The notes below the pieces were generated by a model. It was not told where the DNA came from. It saw only the letters and a list, made by a program, of their open reading frames with translations, and did not search any database. A program made the translations under genes and the position numbers. This document shows positions 23,413-31,903 of a DNA stretch of 64,000 nucleotides, piece by piece (position 1 is the stretch's first letter; each line of letters opens with the position of its first letter). Source of the stretch: Marivivens donghaensis (GTDB lineage Bacteria; Pseudomonadota; Alphaproteobacteria; Rhodobacterales; Rhodobacteraceae); the NCBI RefSeq assembly GCF_030410045.1, contig NZ_JAUFRA010000006.1, positions 62,001-126,000 of the forward strand, written 5' to 3'.

Positions 23413-25275
23413 GTGAACGACGACAGTGACGCCCCTCTGACCGGATACGACCGCATCGCGGCCTATTTGAAAACGCTCGATGGTTCACCGGGCGTGTATC
23501 GAATGTTGGATGAAGAAAGTCGCGTTTTGTATGTGGGAAAAGCGCGAAACCTGCGTAATCGGGTGTCGAACTATGCGCGTCCTGGTAATCACTCGGGCCG
23601 TATCGCGCGGATGATTTCGGAAACGGCGTCGATGATGTTCCTGACGACGCGGACGGAAACTGAGGCGCTTCTACTAGAGCAAAACCTTATTAAGCAGCTC
23701 AAGCCGCGCTACAACGTGCTGCTGCGCGACGACAAATCGTTTCCGAATGTGCTGGTGACCGATCACGCGTTTCCGATGGTTAAAAAACACCGTGGTGCGA
23801 AGAAAGAGAAGGGCCAGTATTTCGGGCCTTTTGCGAGTGCTGGGGCGGTAAATCGCACCCTAAGTCAGCTCCAAAGAGTCTTTTTGCTCCGCAATTGTAC
23901 CGATAGCCAGTTTGAGGGACGCACCCGCCCGTGTCTGCAATATCAGATCAAACGCTGCACGGCTCCCTGTGTCGGCTATATCACCGAGGCCGAATACCGA
24001 AAGTCGGTCAAAGATGCGGCTGATTTTCTATCGGGCAAAACTGCTCAGATCCAAGAGAACCTCGCCGCTGATATGATGGCGGCGTCAGAGGCGATGGAAT
24101 TCGAACGTGCCGCCTCCCTGCGCGATCGGATCAAGGCGCTGACCCAAGTTCAAACGGCCCAAGGGATCAACCCTCGGACGGTGGCAGAGGCAGATATCAT
24201 CGCGCTCCATACCGAAAACGGGCAAGCCTGTGTGCAGGTGTTCTTTATTCGCGCGAACCAAAACTGGGGCAATTTCGACTTTTACCCGCGGATCAGTGGA
24301 GACGAAGATTTGGCGGAAGTGATGGAGGCATTCGTCGGCCAGTTCTACTCAGACCGCGATCCGCCAAAGGCACTCATCTTGTCTCATGGCCTCGATAACG
24401 AAGATCTGATGGCTGAGGCGTTGGCCGAGAAAGCAGGGCGCAAGGTCGAGATCACTGTCCCGCAGCGCGGCGAAAAGGCCGAGCTGGTCAGCAACGCGCT
24501 CCGCAATGCGAAAGAGAGCCTTGCGCGGAAAATGTCCGAAAGTGCTACGCAGATGAAACTACTTCGTGGCATCGCTGAGGCATTCGACCTCGACGCGCCG
24601 CCAGAGCGCATTGAGGTTTACGACAACTCCCACATTCAGGGCACCAATGCCGTTGGCGCTATGATCGTCGCAGGGCCTGACGGGTTCATGAAATCGCAAT
24701 ACCGTAAGTTCAATATTCGGGGCGATAGCATCACACCGGGTGACGATTTTGGCATGATGAAAGAAGTGCTCACGCGTCGATTTGCGCGCCTTCAAAAAGA
24801 AGACCCTGATCGGACGTCGGGCAACTGGCCGGACCTTCTGCTGATTGATGGTGGTGCAGGGCAGGTGTCTGCGGTGCAGGAGATCATGGACCAGATGGGC
24901 GTCGCTGATGTGGCGATGGTCGGTGTCGCAAAAGGCGTTGATCGTGATCACGGCAAAGAAGAGTTCTACCGCACAGGTCAGCGTCCCTTTGCCCTGCAGC
25001 GCAATGATCCCGTTCTCTACTTCATCCAGCGTATGCGCGATGAGGCACACCGTTTCGCCATCGGCACCCACCGCGCCAAACGGTCCAAAGCGATTGGTGT
25101 GACGACCTTGGACGATATTCCAGGGGTTGGTGCGACACGTAAACGCGCTTTGCTTGCGCACTTTGGCAGCGCTAAAGCCGTTCGGGGCGCGAATTTGTCG
25201 GATTTGCTGGCTGTTGACGGCATTTCGAGCGCGATGGCCGAGACGATTTACGCCTACTTTCACGAAAATGGCTGA
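23413..25275 (+). CDS. uvrC: excinuclease ABC subunit C
   Basis: UvrC makes both incisions in nucleotide excision repair. This 620-residue form has a GIY-YIG nuclease at the start (GSPGVYRMLDEESRVLYVGKARNLRNRVSNY), a Cys-containing zone (RPCLQYQIKRCTAPCVGYI), and a UVR motif (about 205-240) for UvrB. A UvrC homology/RNase H-like region follows (IEVYDNSHIQGTNAVGAMIV, with DLLLIDGGAGQV). Tandem HhH motifs end the protein (DDIPGVGATRKRALLAHFGS). GTG 23413 gives about the family length; GTG 23308 would add 35 residues of no recognised homology. It is probably co-transcribed with pgsA, moaD and moaE. Confidence 0.95.
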   Translation: MNDDSDAPLTGYDRIAAYLKTLDGSPGVYRMLDEESRVLYVGKARNLRNRVSNYARPGNHSGRIARMISETASMMFLTTRTETEALLLEQNLIKQLKPRYNVLLRDDKSFPNVLVTDHAFPMVKKHRGAKKEKGQYFGPFASAGAVNRTLSQLQRVFLLRNCTDSQFEGRTRPCLQYQIKRCTAPCVGYITEAEYRKSVKDAADFLSGKTAQIQENLAADMMAASEAMEFERAASLRDRIKALTQVQTAQGINPRTVAEADIIALHTENGQACVQVFFIRANQNWGNFDFYPRISGDEDLAEVMEAFVGQFYSDRDPPKALILSHGLDNEDLMAEALAEKAGRKVEITVPQRGEKAELVSNALRNAKESLARKMSESATQMKLLRGIAEAFDLDAPPERIEVYDNSHIQGTNAVGAMIVAGPDGFMKSQYRKFNIRGDSITPGDDFGMMKEVLTRRFARLQKEDPDRTSGNWPDLLLIDGGAGQVSAVQEIMDQMGVADVAMVGVAKGVDRDHGKEEFYRTGQRPFALQRNDPVLYFIQRMRDEAHRFAIGTHRAKRSKAIGVTTLDDIPGVGATRKRALLAHFGSAKAVRGANLSDLLAVDGISSAMAETIYAYFHENG

Positions 25276-25359
25276 ACAACCCTACGGTGGTTCAATGTGG
25301 GGGCTGTTCGCCGTCGCAGCCGCCCGTTAAGAAGAGGCATGGGACGAAAGGGGGCGATT

Positions 25360-25947
25360 ATGAAGTGGACCTTGCCGAATACCTTGACCGTGTTGCGCCT
25401 GTTGGCTGCGCCGGGTGTGGCATTGATGTTCCTATACTTCGCACGTCCATGGGCCGATTGGTTCGCACTGGTCCTGTTCGTGCTGGCCGCTGTGACCGAT
25501 TTTCTGGATGGCTATCTCGCTCGCGCGTGGAAACAAGAAAGCAAAATCGGCGCAATGCTGGACCCTATTGCGGATAAGGCGATGGTCGTGATTGCGCTCA
25601 TGGTCATCACGGGGTTCTCTGGTATGAACCCGTGGTTCCTGTTGCCCGCGACAATCATCATGTTCCGCGAAGTGTTTGTGTCTGGTCTGCGCGAATACCT
25701 TGGGGATACGGCGGGTCTTTTGAAAGTGACCAAGCTGGCCAAATGGAAAACAACTGCACAGATGGTGGCGATTTCGATCCTGTTTTCTACAGGAGCATTC
25801 GAACATCACGCGCTACGCGATGTGGCCTTTTTGGACTACGCGCGGCACAGTTGGTATCTGGGTGTCGCCATTTTGTGGGTCGCCTCTATCCTGACGTTTA
25901 TCACCGGTTTGGACTATTTCCGAAAAGCTCTGCCGTATCTAAAGTAG
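25360..25947 (+). CDS. pgsA: CDP-diacylglycerol-glycerol-3-phosphate 3-phosphatidyltransferase
   Basis: This 195-residue membrane enzyme makes phosphatidylglycerophosphate, the committed step to phosphatidylglycerol. The CDP-alcohol phosphotransferase signature is complete: DFLDGYLARAWK and then IGAMLDPIADK, giving D-x2-D-G-x2-A-R-x8-G-x3-D-x3-D. Four to five transmembrane helices flank it. It starts at ATG 25360 behind AAAGGGGGC; the longer frame upstream has no conserved sequence. It follows uvrC by 84 bases, an arrangement known in many alphaproteobacteria and in E. coli (uvrC-pgsA). Confidence 0.95.
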   Translation: MKWTLPNTLTVLRLLAAPGVALMFLYFARPWADWFALVLFVLAAVTDFLDGYLARAWKQESKIGAMLDPIADKAMVVIALMVITGFSGMNPWFLLPATIIMFREVFVSGLREYLGDTAGLLKVTKLAKWKTTAQMVAISILFSTGAFEHHALRDVAFLDYARHSWYLGVAILWVASILTFITGLDYFRKALPYLK

Positions 25948-25951
25948 TCGC

Positions 25952-26200
25952 ATGATTGATATCCTTTACTTTGCATGGGTCCGTGAACGGATCGGAGTGC
26001 CCCGCGAACAAGTCGCAACAGATGCGGCGACAGTTGCTGAACTGATCGAAGAGCTCAAAGCCCGTGAAGAGCGGTATGCGCTGGCGTTTTCTGACCTGCG
26101 CGCGCTGCGTGTGGCCGTTGATCAAGAACTGACAGATTTCGATGCTTCGCTGGCCGGCGCGCGCGAAGTCGCGTTTTTCCCGCCGATGACAGGTGGCTGA
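25952..26200 (+). CDS. moaD: molybdopterin synthase small subunit
   Basis: An 82-residue ubiquitin-like protein ending in FFPPMTGG. The C-terminal Gly-Gly is activated by MoeB and carries the sulfur that MoaE inserts into cyclic pyranopterin monophosphate. The N-terminal ILYFAWVRERIGVPRE matches the MoaD family. The stop overlaps moaE by one base, so both subunits are coupled; pgsA ends 4 bases upstream. Confidence 0.95.
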   Translation: MIDILYFAWVRERIGVPREQVATDAATVAELIEELKAREERYALAFSDLRALRVAVDQELTDFDASLAGAREVAFFPPMTGG

Positions 26201-26640
26201 TGACCGTTCGCATCCAAACCGAAGTCTTTGACGCGGGCGCGGAACTGAACGCCTTTACCGACACCGTTGCAGGTGCAGGCGCGGTTGTGAGCTTTACTGG
26301 TGTGGTGCGCGATGTGGACGGTGGCCTCGTCGCAATGGAGATCGAACACTATCCGGGCATGACCGAAAAGGCGATTGCCGCGATTGTGTCAGAGGCTCAG
26401 TCGCGCTGGGATTTGGCAGGGGCCTTGGTGATCCATCGTCATGGTCGTTTGACTGCTGGCGATCAGATTATGATGGTCGCAACGGCATCGCGTCACAGGG
26501 TCGATGCGTTCCAAGCCGCCGAATTTCTCATGGACTACCTGAAATCGCGTGCGCCGTTCTGGAAGAAAGAGATGACCCAATCTGGCGATGGCTGGGTTGA
26601 GGCGCGGGACGAAGACGAAGCCGCTCTCGACCGCTGGTAA
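26200..26640 (+). CDS. moaE: molybdopterin synthase catalytic subunit
   Basis: A 146-residue MoaE that uses MoaD thiocarboxylate to dithiolate precursor Z to molybdopterin. Family features include GAVVSFTGVVRDVDGG, MEIEHYPGMTEKAI, HRHGRLTAGDQIMMV, SRHRVDAFQAAEFLMDYLK and APFWKKE, where the Lys pair belongs to the active site. The molybdenum cofactor synthesis genes present here are moaD and moaE, with moaB at 55743. The start is set by the TGATG overlap with moaD. Confidence 0.96.
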   Translation: MTVRIQTEVFDAGAELNAFTDTVAGAGAVVSFTGVVRDVDGGLVAMEIEHYPGMTEKAIAAIVSEAQSRWDLAGALVIHRHGRLTAGDQIMMVATASRHRVDAFQAAEFLMDYLKSRAPFWKKEMTQSGDGWVEARDEDEAALDRW

Positions 26641-26731
26641 GAAGTACCTCAAATTCTATTCAATTCCGTTTCCTTTACCGCGCTTTAGGTATCGGTCGGC
26701 CAATCTCTATCCGTTGCAAAGGATGGACTAT

Positions 26732-27508
26732 ATGGCTGCCGCAGAACCACAGACCCCGCTCGATTATGCTGTGTATGCGCGGGACAGAGACGTGATGAAT
26801 ATGGTGCGCAAGTCTCTCGCTGCGGGACAGGCGCAACTGGCCTTTCAGCCTGTCATAGCGGCGGCGGATGGCACCACCGTCGCATTTTACGAAGGGCTGA
26901 TCCGTCTGCGCGATAGCACAGGCCGAATTATCCCTGCGGGTCAGTTCATGGGCGAGGTCGAAGAGACCGTCCTAGGTCGCGAAATCGACTGCGCGTCGTT
27001 GCGACTGGGGTTAGAGGTTCTGCGTAATAATCCGACGATGCGTTTGGCGGTTAACATGTCGGCGCGGTCATTGGCGGATGGAAAATGGCGCAGAACCCTG
27101 ACGGCAGGCTTGAACCGAGGGCGCGATATCGGGCCGCGGCTGATCCTTGAAATTAGTGAAACTTCTGCGATGCAGCTTCATGAGGTGTTGATCCGCTTTA
27201 TGGAGGACATGCAGCCCTATGGCGTGAATTTCTCCCTCGATGATTTCGGCGCGGGATTGATCGCGTTTCAGCGGCTCAAAGATTTCTACTTCGATATGGT
27301 GAAAATTGATCGCTGTTTTATCCATAACATTCAGGACTCGCCCGACAATCAGGTCATGGCTGAAGCGTTGATCACCGTGGCCCAGCAGTTCGAGATGTTT
27401 GCTGTGGTTGAGGGTGTGGAAACGGCAGCAGAGGCAGAATTGCTCTGTGACATGGGAATCGATTGCTTGCAGGGCTATCATTTCGGTGCGCCGCGACTCT
27501 CAATCTAA
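26732..27508 (+). CDS. EAL-domain protein (putative c-di-GMP phosphodiesterase)
   Basis: The protein (258 aa) is almost entirely an EAL domain, without GGDEF, PAS or membrane segments. Catalytic positions are preserved: YEGLIRL (the E of EAL; Leu/Ala varied), LAVNMSARSL (Asn), LEISETSA (Glu), SLDDFGAG (Asp-Asp), MVKIDRCF (Lys) and VVEGVETAAEAELL (Glu). CLQGYHFGAP (Gln) completes the set. It is therefore likely active and cytoplasmic, and would lower c-di-GMP. The first 30 residues are an unrelated short helix. I chose ATG 26732 with AAAGGA 8 bases upstream. The longer frame upstream is shared with the moaE end. Confidence 0.85.
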   Translation: MAAAEPQTPLDYAVYARDRDVMNMVRKSLAAGQAQLAFQPVIAAADGTTVAFYEGLIRLRDSTGRIIPAGQFMGEVEETVLGREIDCASLRLGLEVLRNNPTMRLAVNMSARSLADGKWRRTLTAGLNRGRDIGPRLILEISETSAMQLHEVLIRFMEDMQPYGVNFSLDDFGAGLIAFQRLKDFYFDMVKIDRCFIHNIQDSPDNQVMAEALITVAQQFEMFAVVEGVETAAEAELLCDMGIDCLQGYHFGAPRLSI

Positions 27509-27523
27509 AGTCTATCTATATTA

Positions 27524-27550
27524 GCTGCGTCGCAGCGAAATAATGTTGCG
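27524..27550. promoter_or_regulatory. PhaR-like operator region upstream of phaA
   Basis: GCTGC-GTC-GCAGC (27524-27536) is a perfect palindrome with the CTGC-N3-GCAG core. It runs into GCAGCGAAATAATGTTGCG (27532-27550), which matches 17 of 19 bases of the element before phaB (28877-28895). The site is about 83 bases before the phaA start codon. Recognition by PhaR is inferred from its reported CTGC-N3/4-GCAG target. Confidence 0.6.
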
Positions 27551-27632
27551 CCAAGCAGGCATAATTTGTACATAGATGCCGATGGTGATCAGCAAATTGC
27601 CGTTTTTCTGAGCCTTAGAGGAGAGGATTCTC

Positions 27633-28808
27633 ATGACCAATATCGTAATCGCGTCTGCCGCACGAACTGCTGTTGGCAGCTTTGGCGGTTCCTTTGCCAA
27701 TGTTCCTGCGCATGAACTAGGTGCTGCTGTGCTCGAAGCGGTTGTCGCGCGCGCTGGAATTGAAAAAGGCGAAGTGGATGAGACCATCCTTGGTCAGGTT
27801 CTTACCGCTGGTCAGGGCCAAAACCCTGCACGTCAGGCACACATCGCTGCGGGCCTGCCGATTGAATCCGCTGCTTGGGGCCTTAACCAGGTTTGTGGTT
27901 CGGGTCTTCGCGCGGTTGCTCTTGCTGCACAGCACATCATGCTCGGCGATGCGTCGATCGTTGCTGCTGGCGGTCAAGAAAACATGTCCCTCTCGGCTCA
28001 CTGTGCTCACATGCGCAACGGCACCAAAATGGGCGACATGAAGCTGATCGACACCATGATCAAAGACGGCCTGTGGGATGCATTCAACGGCTACCACATG
28101 GGTCAGACCGCTGAAAACGTTGCAAACCAGTGGGGCATCACCCGCGAAATGCAGGACGAATTCGCGCTTGCGTCGCAGAACAAAGCGGAAGCAGCGCAGA
28201 AGGCTGGCAAATTCGACGACGAAGTCATCGCGTTCACCGTCAAAGGCCGTAAGGGCGACACCATTGTCGACAAAGACGAATACATCCGCCACGGCGCGAC
28301 CCTTGAAAGCATGCAGAAACTGCGCCCAGCTTTCACCAAAGACGGCTCTGTCACTGCAGGTAACGCATCTGGCCTGAACGACGGTGCGGCAGCCGTTCTG
28401 CTGATGACCGAAGAAGAAGCCGTTCGCCGTGGTCTGACACCGCTGGCACGCATTGCGTCCTACGCGACCGCTGGCCTCGACCCGTCGATCATGGGCTGTG
28501 GCCCGATCCCGTCGTCGAAGAAAGCACTGGCCAAAGCTGGATGGTCGGTTGGCGATCTCGACCTCGTCGAGGCAAACGAAGCCTTTGCTGCACAGGCTTG
28601 CGCCGTGAACAAGGACATGGGCTGGGATCCAGCAATTGTGAACGTAAACGGCGGCGCAATCGCAATCGGTCACCCGATTGGTGCATCGGGCTGTCGTGTT
28701 CTGAACACCCTGTTGTTCGAACTTCAGCGCCGCGATGCGAAAAAGGGTCTCGCTACCCTTTGCATCGGCGGTGGCATGGGCGTCGCAATGTGTGTTGAAC
28801 GCCTGTAA
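27633..28808 (+). CDS. phaA: acetyl-CoA acetyltransferase (beta-ketothiolase)
   Basis: The protein (391 aa) condenses two acetyl-CoA to acetoacetyl-CoA, first step of poly-3-hydroxybutyrate synthesis. Cys in NQVCGSGLRAVALA is the acylated nucleophile, His in NGGAIAIGHPIGASG activates it, and Cys in LCIGGGMGVAMCVE is the general base. The order and length match biosynthetic thiolases. A strong site, GAGGAGAGGA, precedes ATG 27633. It ends in a terminator before phaB, so the two are likely separate units sharing a regulator. No PHB synthase (phaC) is in the window. Confidence 0.97.
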   Translation: MTNIVIASAARTAVGSFGGSFANVPAHELGAAVLEAVVARAGIEKGEVDETILGQVLTAGQGQNPARQAHIAAGLPIESAAWGLNQVCGSGLRAVALAAQHIMLGDASIVAAGGQENMSLSAHCAHMRNGTKMGDMKLIDTMIKDGLWDAFNGYHMGQTAENVANQWGITREMQDEFALASQNKAEAAQKAGKFDDEVIAFTVKGRKGDTIVDKDEYIRHGATLESMQKLRPAFTKDGSVTAGNASGLNDGAAAVLLMTEEEAVRRGLTPLARIASYATAGLDPSIMGCGPIPSSKKALAKAGWSVGDLDLVEANEAFAAQACAVNKDMGWDPAIVNVNGGAIAIGHPIGASGCRVLNTLLFELQRRDAKKGLATLCIGGGMGVAMCVERL

Positions 28809-28829
28809 CATTCGGCGTTTACTCTACGT

Positions 28830-28861
28830 CAAAGGGGTTCAGCGCGCTGGGCCCCTTTTTT
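28830..28861 (+). terminator. intrinsic terminator between phaA and phaB
   Basis: AAAGGGG (28831-28837) and CCCCTTTTTT (28852-28861) form a stem with a GC-rich inner part, followed by a T6 run. Confidence 0.85.
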
Positions 28862-28876
28862 GTTCGATGCGGCATT

Positions 28877-28895
28877 GCAGCGCAATAATATTGCG
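28877..28895. promoter_or_regulatory. conserved element upstream of phaB
   Basis: GCAGCGCAATAATATTGCG repeats the phaA element with two substitutions and contains the palindrome CGCAATA-A-TATTGCG. The ATTGC-AGC-GCAAT overlap gives a relaxed TTGC-N3-GCAA version of the PhaR core. It is 59 bases before the phaB ATG. Confidence 0.55.
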
Positions 28896-28953
28896 TATAT
28901 ATGTCGTTTCAAATAATAACGTTACTAACTGAATTTCTTAGGAGGAGAATCAA

Positions 28954-29676
28954 ATGTCCCGTGTAGCTCTTGTAACTGGTGGTTCCCGCGGCATCGGTGC
29001 TGCGATTTCTAAAACCCTTAAAGACGCTGGTTATACCGTAGCTGCGACCTATGCTGGGAATGACGAAAAAGCCGCTGCCTTCACTGCTGAAACAGGCATT
29101 AAGACTTACAAATGGAACGTTGGCAGCTACGACGAAAGCGCGGCGGGTCTTGCGCAGGTCGAAGTGGACCTCGGCCCGATTGACATCGTTGTGGCAAACG
29201 CAGGCATCACTCGCGATGCGCCGTTCCACAAAATGACCCGCGAACAATGGCAGGAAGTGATCGACACCAACCTAACGGGCGTTTTCAACACCGTTCACCC
29301 GATTTGGCCGGGTATGCGTGAGCGCAAGTTTGGCCGCATCGTGGTCATCTCCTCGATCAACGGTCAAAAAGGTCAGTTCGGTCAGGTTAACTATGCCGCG
29401 ACCAAAGCCGGTGACCTCGGCATCGTGAAATCGTTGGCCCAAGAAGGTGCACGTTTCGGCATCACAGCAAACGCAATCTGCCCAGGCTACATCGCGACCG
29501 AAATGGTTATGGCTGTTCCGGAAAAAGTGCGTGAAGCTATCATTGGCCAGATCCCGACAGGTCGTCTGGGCGAGCCGGAAGAAATCGCGCGTTGCGTGAA
29601 ATTCCTCGTCGAAGACGACGCGGGCTTTGTAAACGGCTCGACCATTTCCGCGAACGGCGGACAGTTCTTCGTCTAA
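28954..29676 (+). CDS. phaB: acetoacetyl-CoA reductase
   Basis: The protein (240 aa) is an SDR that reduces acetoacetyl-CoA to (R)-3-hydroxybutyryl-CoA with NADPH for PHB. VTGGSRGIGAAI is the nucleotide site, VVANAGITRDAPFHKMT the NAG region, VVISSINGQKGQFGQVNYAATKAGDLG holds the Ser-Tyr-Lys triad, and CPGYIATEMVMAVPE is typical of PhaB. GGAGGAG precedes the ATG. It has its own PhaR-like element and terminator, though it lies 145 bases after phaA. Confidence 0.96.
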   Translation: MSRVALVTGGSRGIGAAISKTLKDAGYTVAATYAGNDEKAAAFTAETGIKTYKWNVGSYDESAAGLAQVEVDLGPIDIVVANAGITRDAPFHKMTREQWQEVIDTNLTGVFNTVHPIWPGMRERKFGRIVVISSINGQKGQFGQVNYAATKAGDLGIVKSLAQEGARFGITANAICPGYIATEMVMAVPEKVREAIIGQIPTGRLGEPEEIARCVKFLVEDDAGFVNGSTISANGGQFFV

Positions 29677-29708
29677 TCGCTTGCGCGTTTGATTTTATTA
29701 GTCAAATT

Positions 29709-29735
29709 GGGCCGGTCACAATGATCGGCCCTTTT
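29709..29735 (+). terminator. intrinsic terminator after phaB
   Basis: GGGCCGGTC (29709-29717) pairs with GATCGGCCC (29723-29731), one G-T pair, then TTTT. The next gene's ATG begins 2 bases after the T-run. Confidence 0.75.
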
Positions 29736-29736
29736 C

Positions 29737-30600
29737 ATGTCTAAAACCTCTTACACAGCAGTCGGATTTATCGCGGTCCTTTTGTGGGCGCTGCTCGCGC
29801 TCTTCACCGTCGGATCGGCCCCCGTGCCGCCTTTTCTGTTGAACGCGCTCTGCTTTGCGATCGGCGGGGGGATTGGTGTGATCTGGTTGCTTGCAACGGG
29901 TGGCTTGTCGCAACTTCGCCGTGTGCCGCTACGGGTCTATCTCATCGGAACGGCGGGTCTCTTCGGCTATCACTTCCTGTATTTTTCGGCGCTACGAATG
30001 GCCCCCGCCGCTGAGGCGGGCCTGATAGCATACCTTTGGCCACTATTGATCGTCTTGTTCTCTGGTCTGTTGCCGGGAGAGCACTTGAAACGCGGCCACA
30101 TCATCGGAGGACTGATCGGATTCGCGGGCGCAGTTTTGATCGTCGCGCAAGGTGTGACAGGGTTTAATGCTGATGCATTGCCCGGTTACGGATTGGCGTT
30201 CCTCTGTGCGCTCACATGGTCAGGGTATTCGGTCGTATCCCGCAGTTTCGGGGCCGTCCCGACAGCATCGGTCGTCGTGTTTTGCCTCGCCACCGCAATT
30301 CTGTCAGGGGTCGCGCACGTCGCATTGGAAGACACGATCTGGCCGACCACCACGCTTGGATGGCTGTCAGTCATTGGGCTCGGCGTTGGCCCCGTCGGGA
30401 TCGCGTTTTTTGTTTGGGATGTGGGCGTGAAAAAAGGCGACATCCAATTGCTTGGTGTCGCCTCCTATGCTGCGCCTGTTCTCTCCACCTTGGCGCTTGT
30501 TGTCGCGGGGATCGCAGCCCCGACTTGGACTTTGTTACTTGCCGCTGCCCTAATTACCGGAGGCGCGGCACTGGCCGCACAAGCGAGCCGTAGGCCTTAG
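29737..30600 (+). CDS. DMT-family (EamA) permease
   Basis: This 287-residue inner-membrane protein has ten predicted helices in two EamA halves. GLFGYHFLYFSALRMAPAAEAGLIAYLWPLLIVLFSGLLPGE is the first-half signature, and ALTWSGYSVVSRSF, GVGPVGIAFFVWDVGVKKGDIQ and APVLSTLALVVAG follow. Members export amino acids or metabolites; the substrate is unknown. The ATG is 2 bases after the phaB terminator T-run and lacks an SD, yet no later start would keep helix 1, so a leaderless or unusual start is possible. The stop overlaps the DUF465 gene end. Confidence 0.85.
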   Translation: MSKTSYTAVGFIAVLLWALLALFTVGSAPVPPFLLNALCFAIGGGIGVIWLLATGGLSQLRRVPLRVYLIGTAGLFGYHFLYFSALRMAPAAEAGLIAYLWPLLIVLFSGLLPGEHLKRGHIIGGLIGFAGAVLIVAQGVTGFNADALPGYGLAFLCALTWSGYSVVSRSFGAVPTASVVVFCLATAILSGVAHVALEDTIWPTTTLGWLSVIGLGVGPVGIAFFVWDVGVKKGDIQLLGVASYAAPVLSTLALVVAGIAAPTWTLLLAAALITGGAALAAQASRRP

Positions 30601-30764
30601 TGGGTTGTCAGGCGCGTAATTTCCTCTTTGACCATCAACTTCTGTTTCTTGAGACGGCTAATCTCTGATGCGTCAATTGCCGGACTGCGCTGTGCACTTT
30701 CTACGGCCGCAGAGAGGTTCTGGTGTTTCTTCCTCAGTTCCTCGATGTGCGAACTTAGGCTCAT
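30597..30764 (-). CDS. DUF465 / YdcH family protein
   Basis: A 55-residue helical protein: SLSSHIEELRKKHQNLSAAV, then ASEISRLKKQKLMVKEEITRL, the typical DUF465 pair of charged helices. It is cytoplasmic and its function is unknown in the family. I chose ATG 30764 because the upstream extension to 30878 has no homology and the site TCTCC/GGAGA lies just before. The 3' end overlaps the convergent EamA gene by four bases. Confidence 0.85.
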   Translation of the reverse strand: MSLSSHIEELRKKHQNLSAAVESAQRSPAIDASEISRLKKQKLMVKEEITRLTTH

Positions 30765-30883
30765 AGTCGTCTCCTCTGTTGTGATGGTTGCGACTCGATT
30801 GCAGCACAGTTTTACAAAACTGTCACGCGGCGCTGCAGCATTTTTCGAGATCGGTCGTTTTCCGCCGATCCTGCGCAATTAAA

Positions 30884-31636
30884 TTAACAAATTATGCTCA
30901 ATTCAGCGCCATCTCGTAAAATAGCGGTGGCTTCGGGCGTATAGCTTTCACCGTCAGCGGTATGGCTCTCTCCAACATGCATGACAAAGGGCGCTGCGAG
31001 CTTGAAGGCCGCCCGCCCATTCTTGCGCGCTTGGACGATAAAGAGGCCTGCACTGCGGCCGTTACGGGCCCCGATAGGTTGGACGATGATTGAACCCAGA
31101 CAGGTCTGAACGGCGCTTAGCACTTCGGGTAAGCGGTCGATTCGTTGGATAAGTGTGAAATAGCCCTTCGGCGCGAGGCGCTTTGCGCCGATCGTCACCC
31201 AGTCCGCCAAAGGGGTATCACCGCCGAGTGCAGTATCCCGACCAAGGTCAGTCGCGGCAGTAGATGCCGTGCGATCATAGTAGGGTGGGTTCATGATGAC
31301 GTGATCGAATTGCTGATTTCTGAGGTCCGCTGGTAAGGCACGAAGGTCGGCGGTGATCACATCTAATGGCGCTTTGTTCTCGGCGGCATTTTTGCGCGCC
31401 AGTTCCGCATACTCTGGCTGTAATTCGACGCCAGTGATCGACAGTTCTGCAACCCGCGCTGAAAGACACAGGCTAGCCGTGCCTACGCCGCAGCCAAGTT
31501 CCAATACGGTTTGGCCTGATTTTGCCGGAACAGCAGCGGCGAGCAGAACAGGATCAACGCCAGCGCGGTAGCCATTGATCGGCTGCCAGACCCTAACCTT
31601 ACCATTCAGAAAGTTATCGCAGCTAAGGTCAGTCAC
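30884..31636 (-). CDS. tRNA1(Val) adenine-37 N6-methyltransferase-like (TrmN6)
   Basis: This 250-residue SAM-dependent methyltransferase has VLELGCGVGTASLCLSARV (motif I), GVELQPEYAELARKNAAENK, and the N6-adenine motif IMNPPYYDR. The N-terminus CDNFLNGKVRVWQPINGYRAGVDPVLLAAAV is that of the TrmN6/YfiC family. The target is probably tRNA, by family knowledge. The start overlaps the DUF2007 gene stop by 4 bases. Confidence 0.87.
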   Translation of the reverse strand: MTDLSCDNFLNGKVRVWQPINGYRAGVDPVLLAAAVPAKSGQTVLELGCGVGTASLCLSARVAELSITGVELQPEYAELARKNAAENKAPLDVITADLRALPADLRNQQFDHVIMNPPYYDRTASTAATDLGRDTALGGDTPLADWVTIGAKRLAPKGYFTLIQRIDRLPEVLSAVQTCLGSIIVQPIGARNGRSAGLFIVQARKNGRAAFKLAAPFVMHVGESHTADGESYTPEATAILRDGAELSIIC

Positions 31637-31848
31637 AGGCCCAAATCGATTTCATTGTCGCGTAAAACGGCAGTTGCGATGAAATGATCGGCATCTCGCA
31701 CCATAATGCGGCGCGGCAAAATGCCGAGGCTTCCGTCGAGGACGCTCATATTTACGTCAAACTCGAAGCAGTCTATACCCTCACCGTCTAAGAGCACCTT
31801 TGCAAAGGCGATCACAGTGGGGTCGGTTGTGCGTAAAAGCTCTTTCAT
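31633..31848 (-). CDS. DUF2007 domain protein
   Basis: The 71 residues MKELLRTTDPTVIAFAKVLL, then DGEGIDCFEFDVNMSVLDGS, are a DUF2007 (putative signal-transducing) domain, often beside trmN6-like genes. ATG 31848 excludes a 27-residue upstream extension. It is read divergently from the polyprenyl synthase gene (31904), with 55 bases between the start codons. The role is unknown. Confidence 0.8.
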   Translation of the reverse strand: MKELLRTTDPTVIAFAKVLLDGEGIDCFEFDVNMSVLDGSLGILPRRIMVRDADHFIATAVLRDNEIDLGL

Positions 31849-31903
31849 ACCCAAAGACGTAAGGCGGGAAACCGACTTTGCCAATAGCGCCGTGGAGCCT
31901 GTG

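Noticed and set aside
25270..25330. 20-codon frame between uvrC and pgsA
   Set aside because: ATG lies in the uvrC end; no SD and too short to support.
27717..28811. 364-codon open frame antisense to phaA
   Set aside because: Shadow of the thiolase gene, which has all three active-site motifs.
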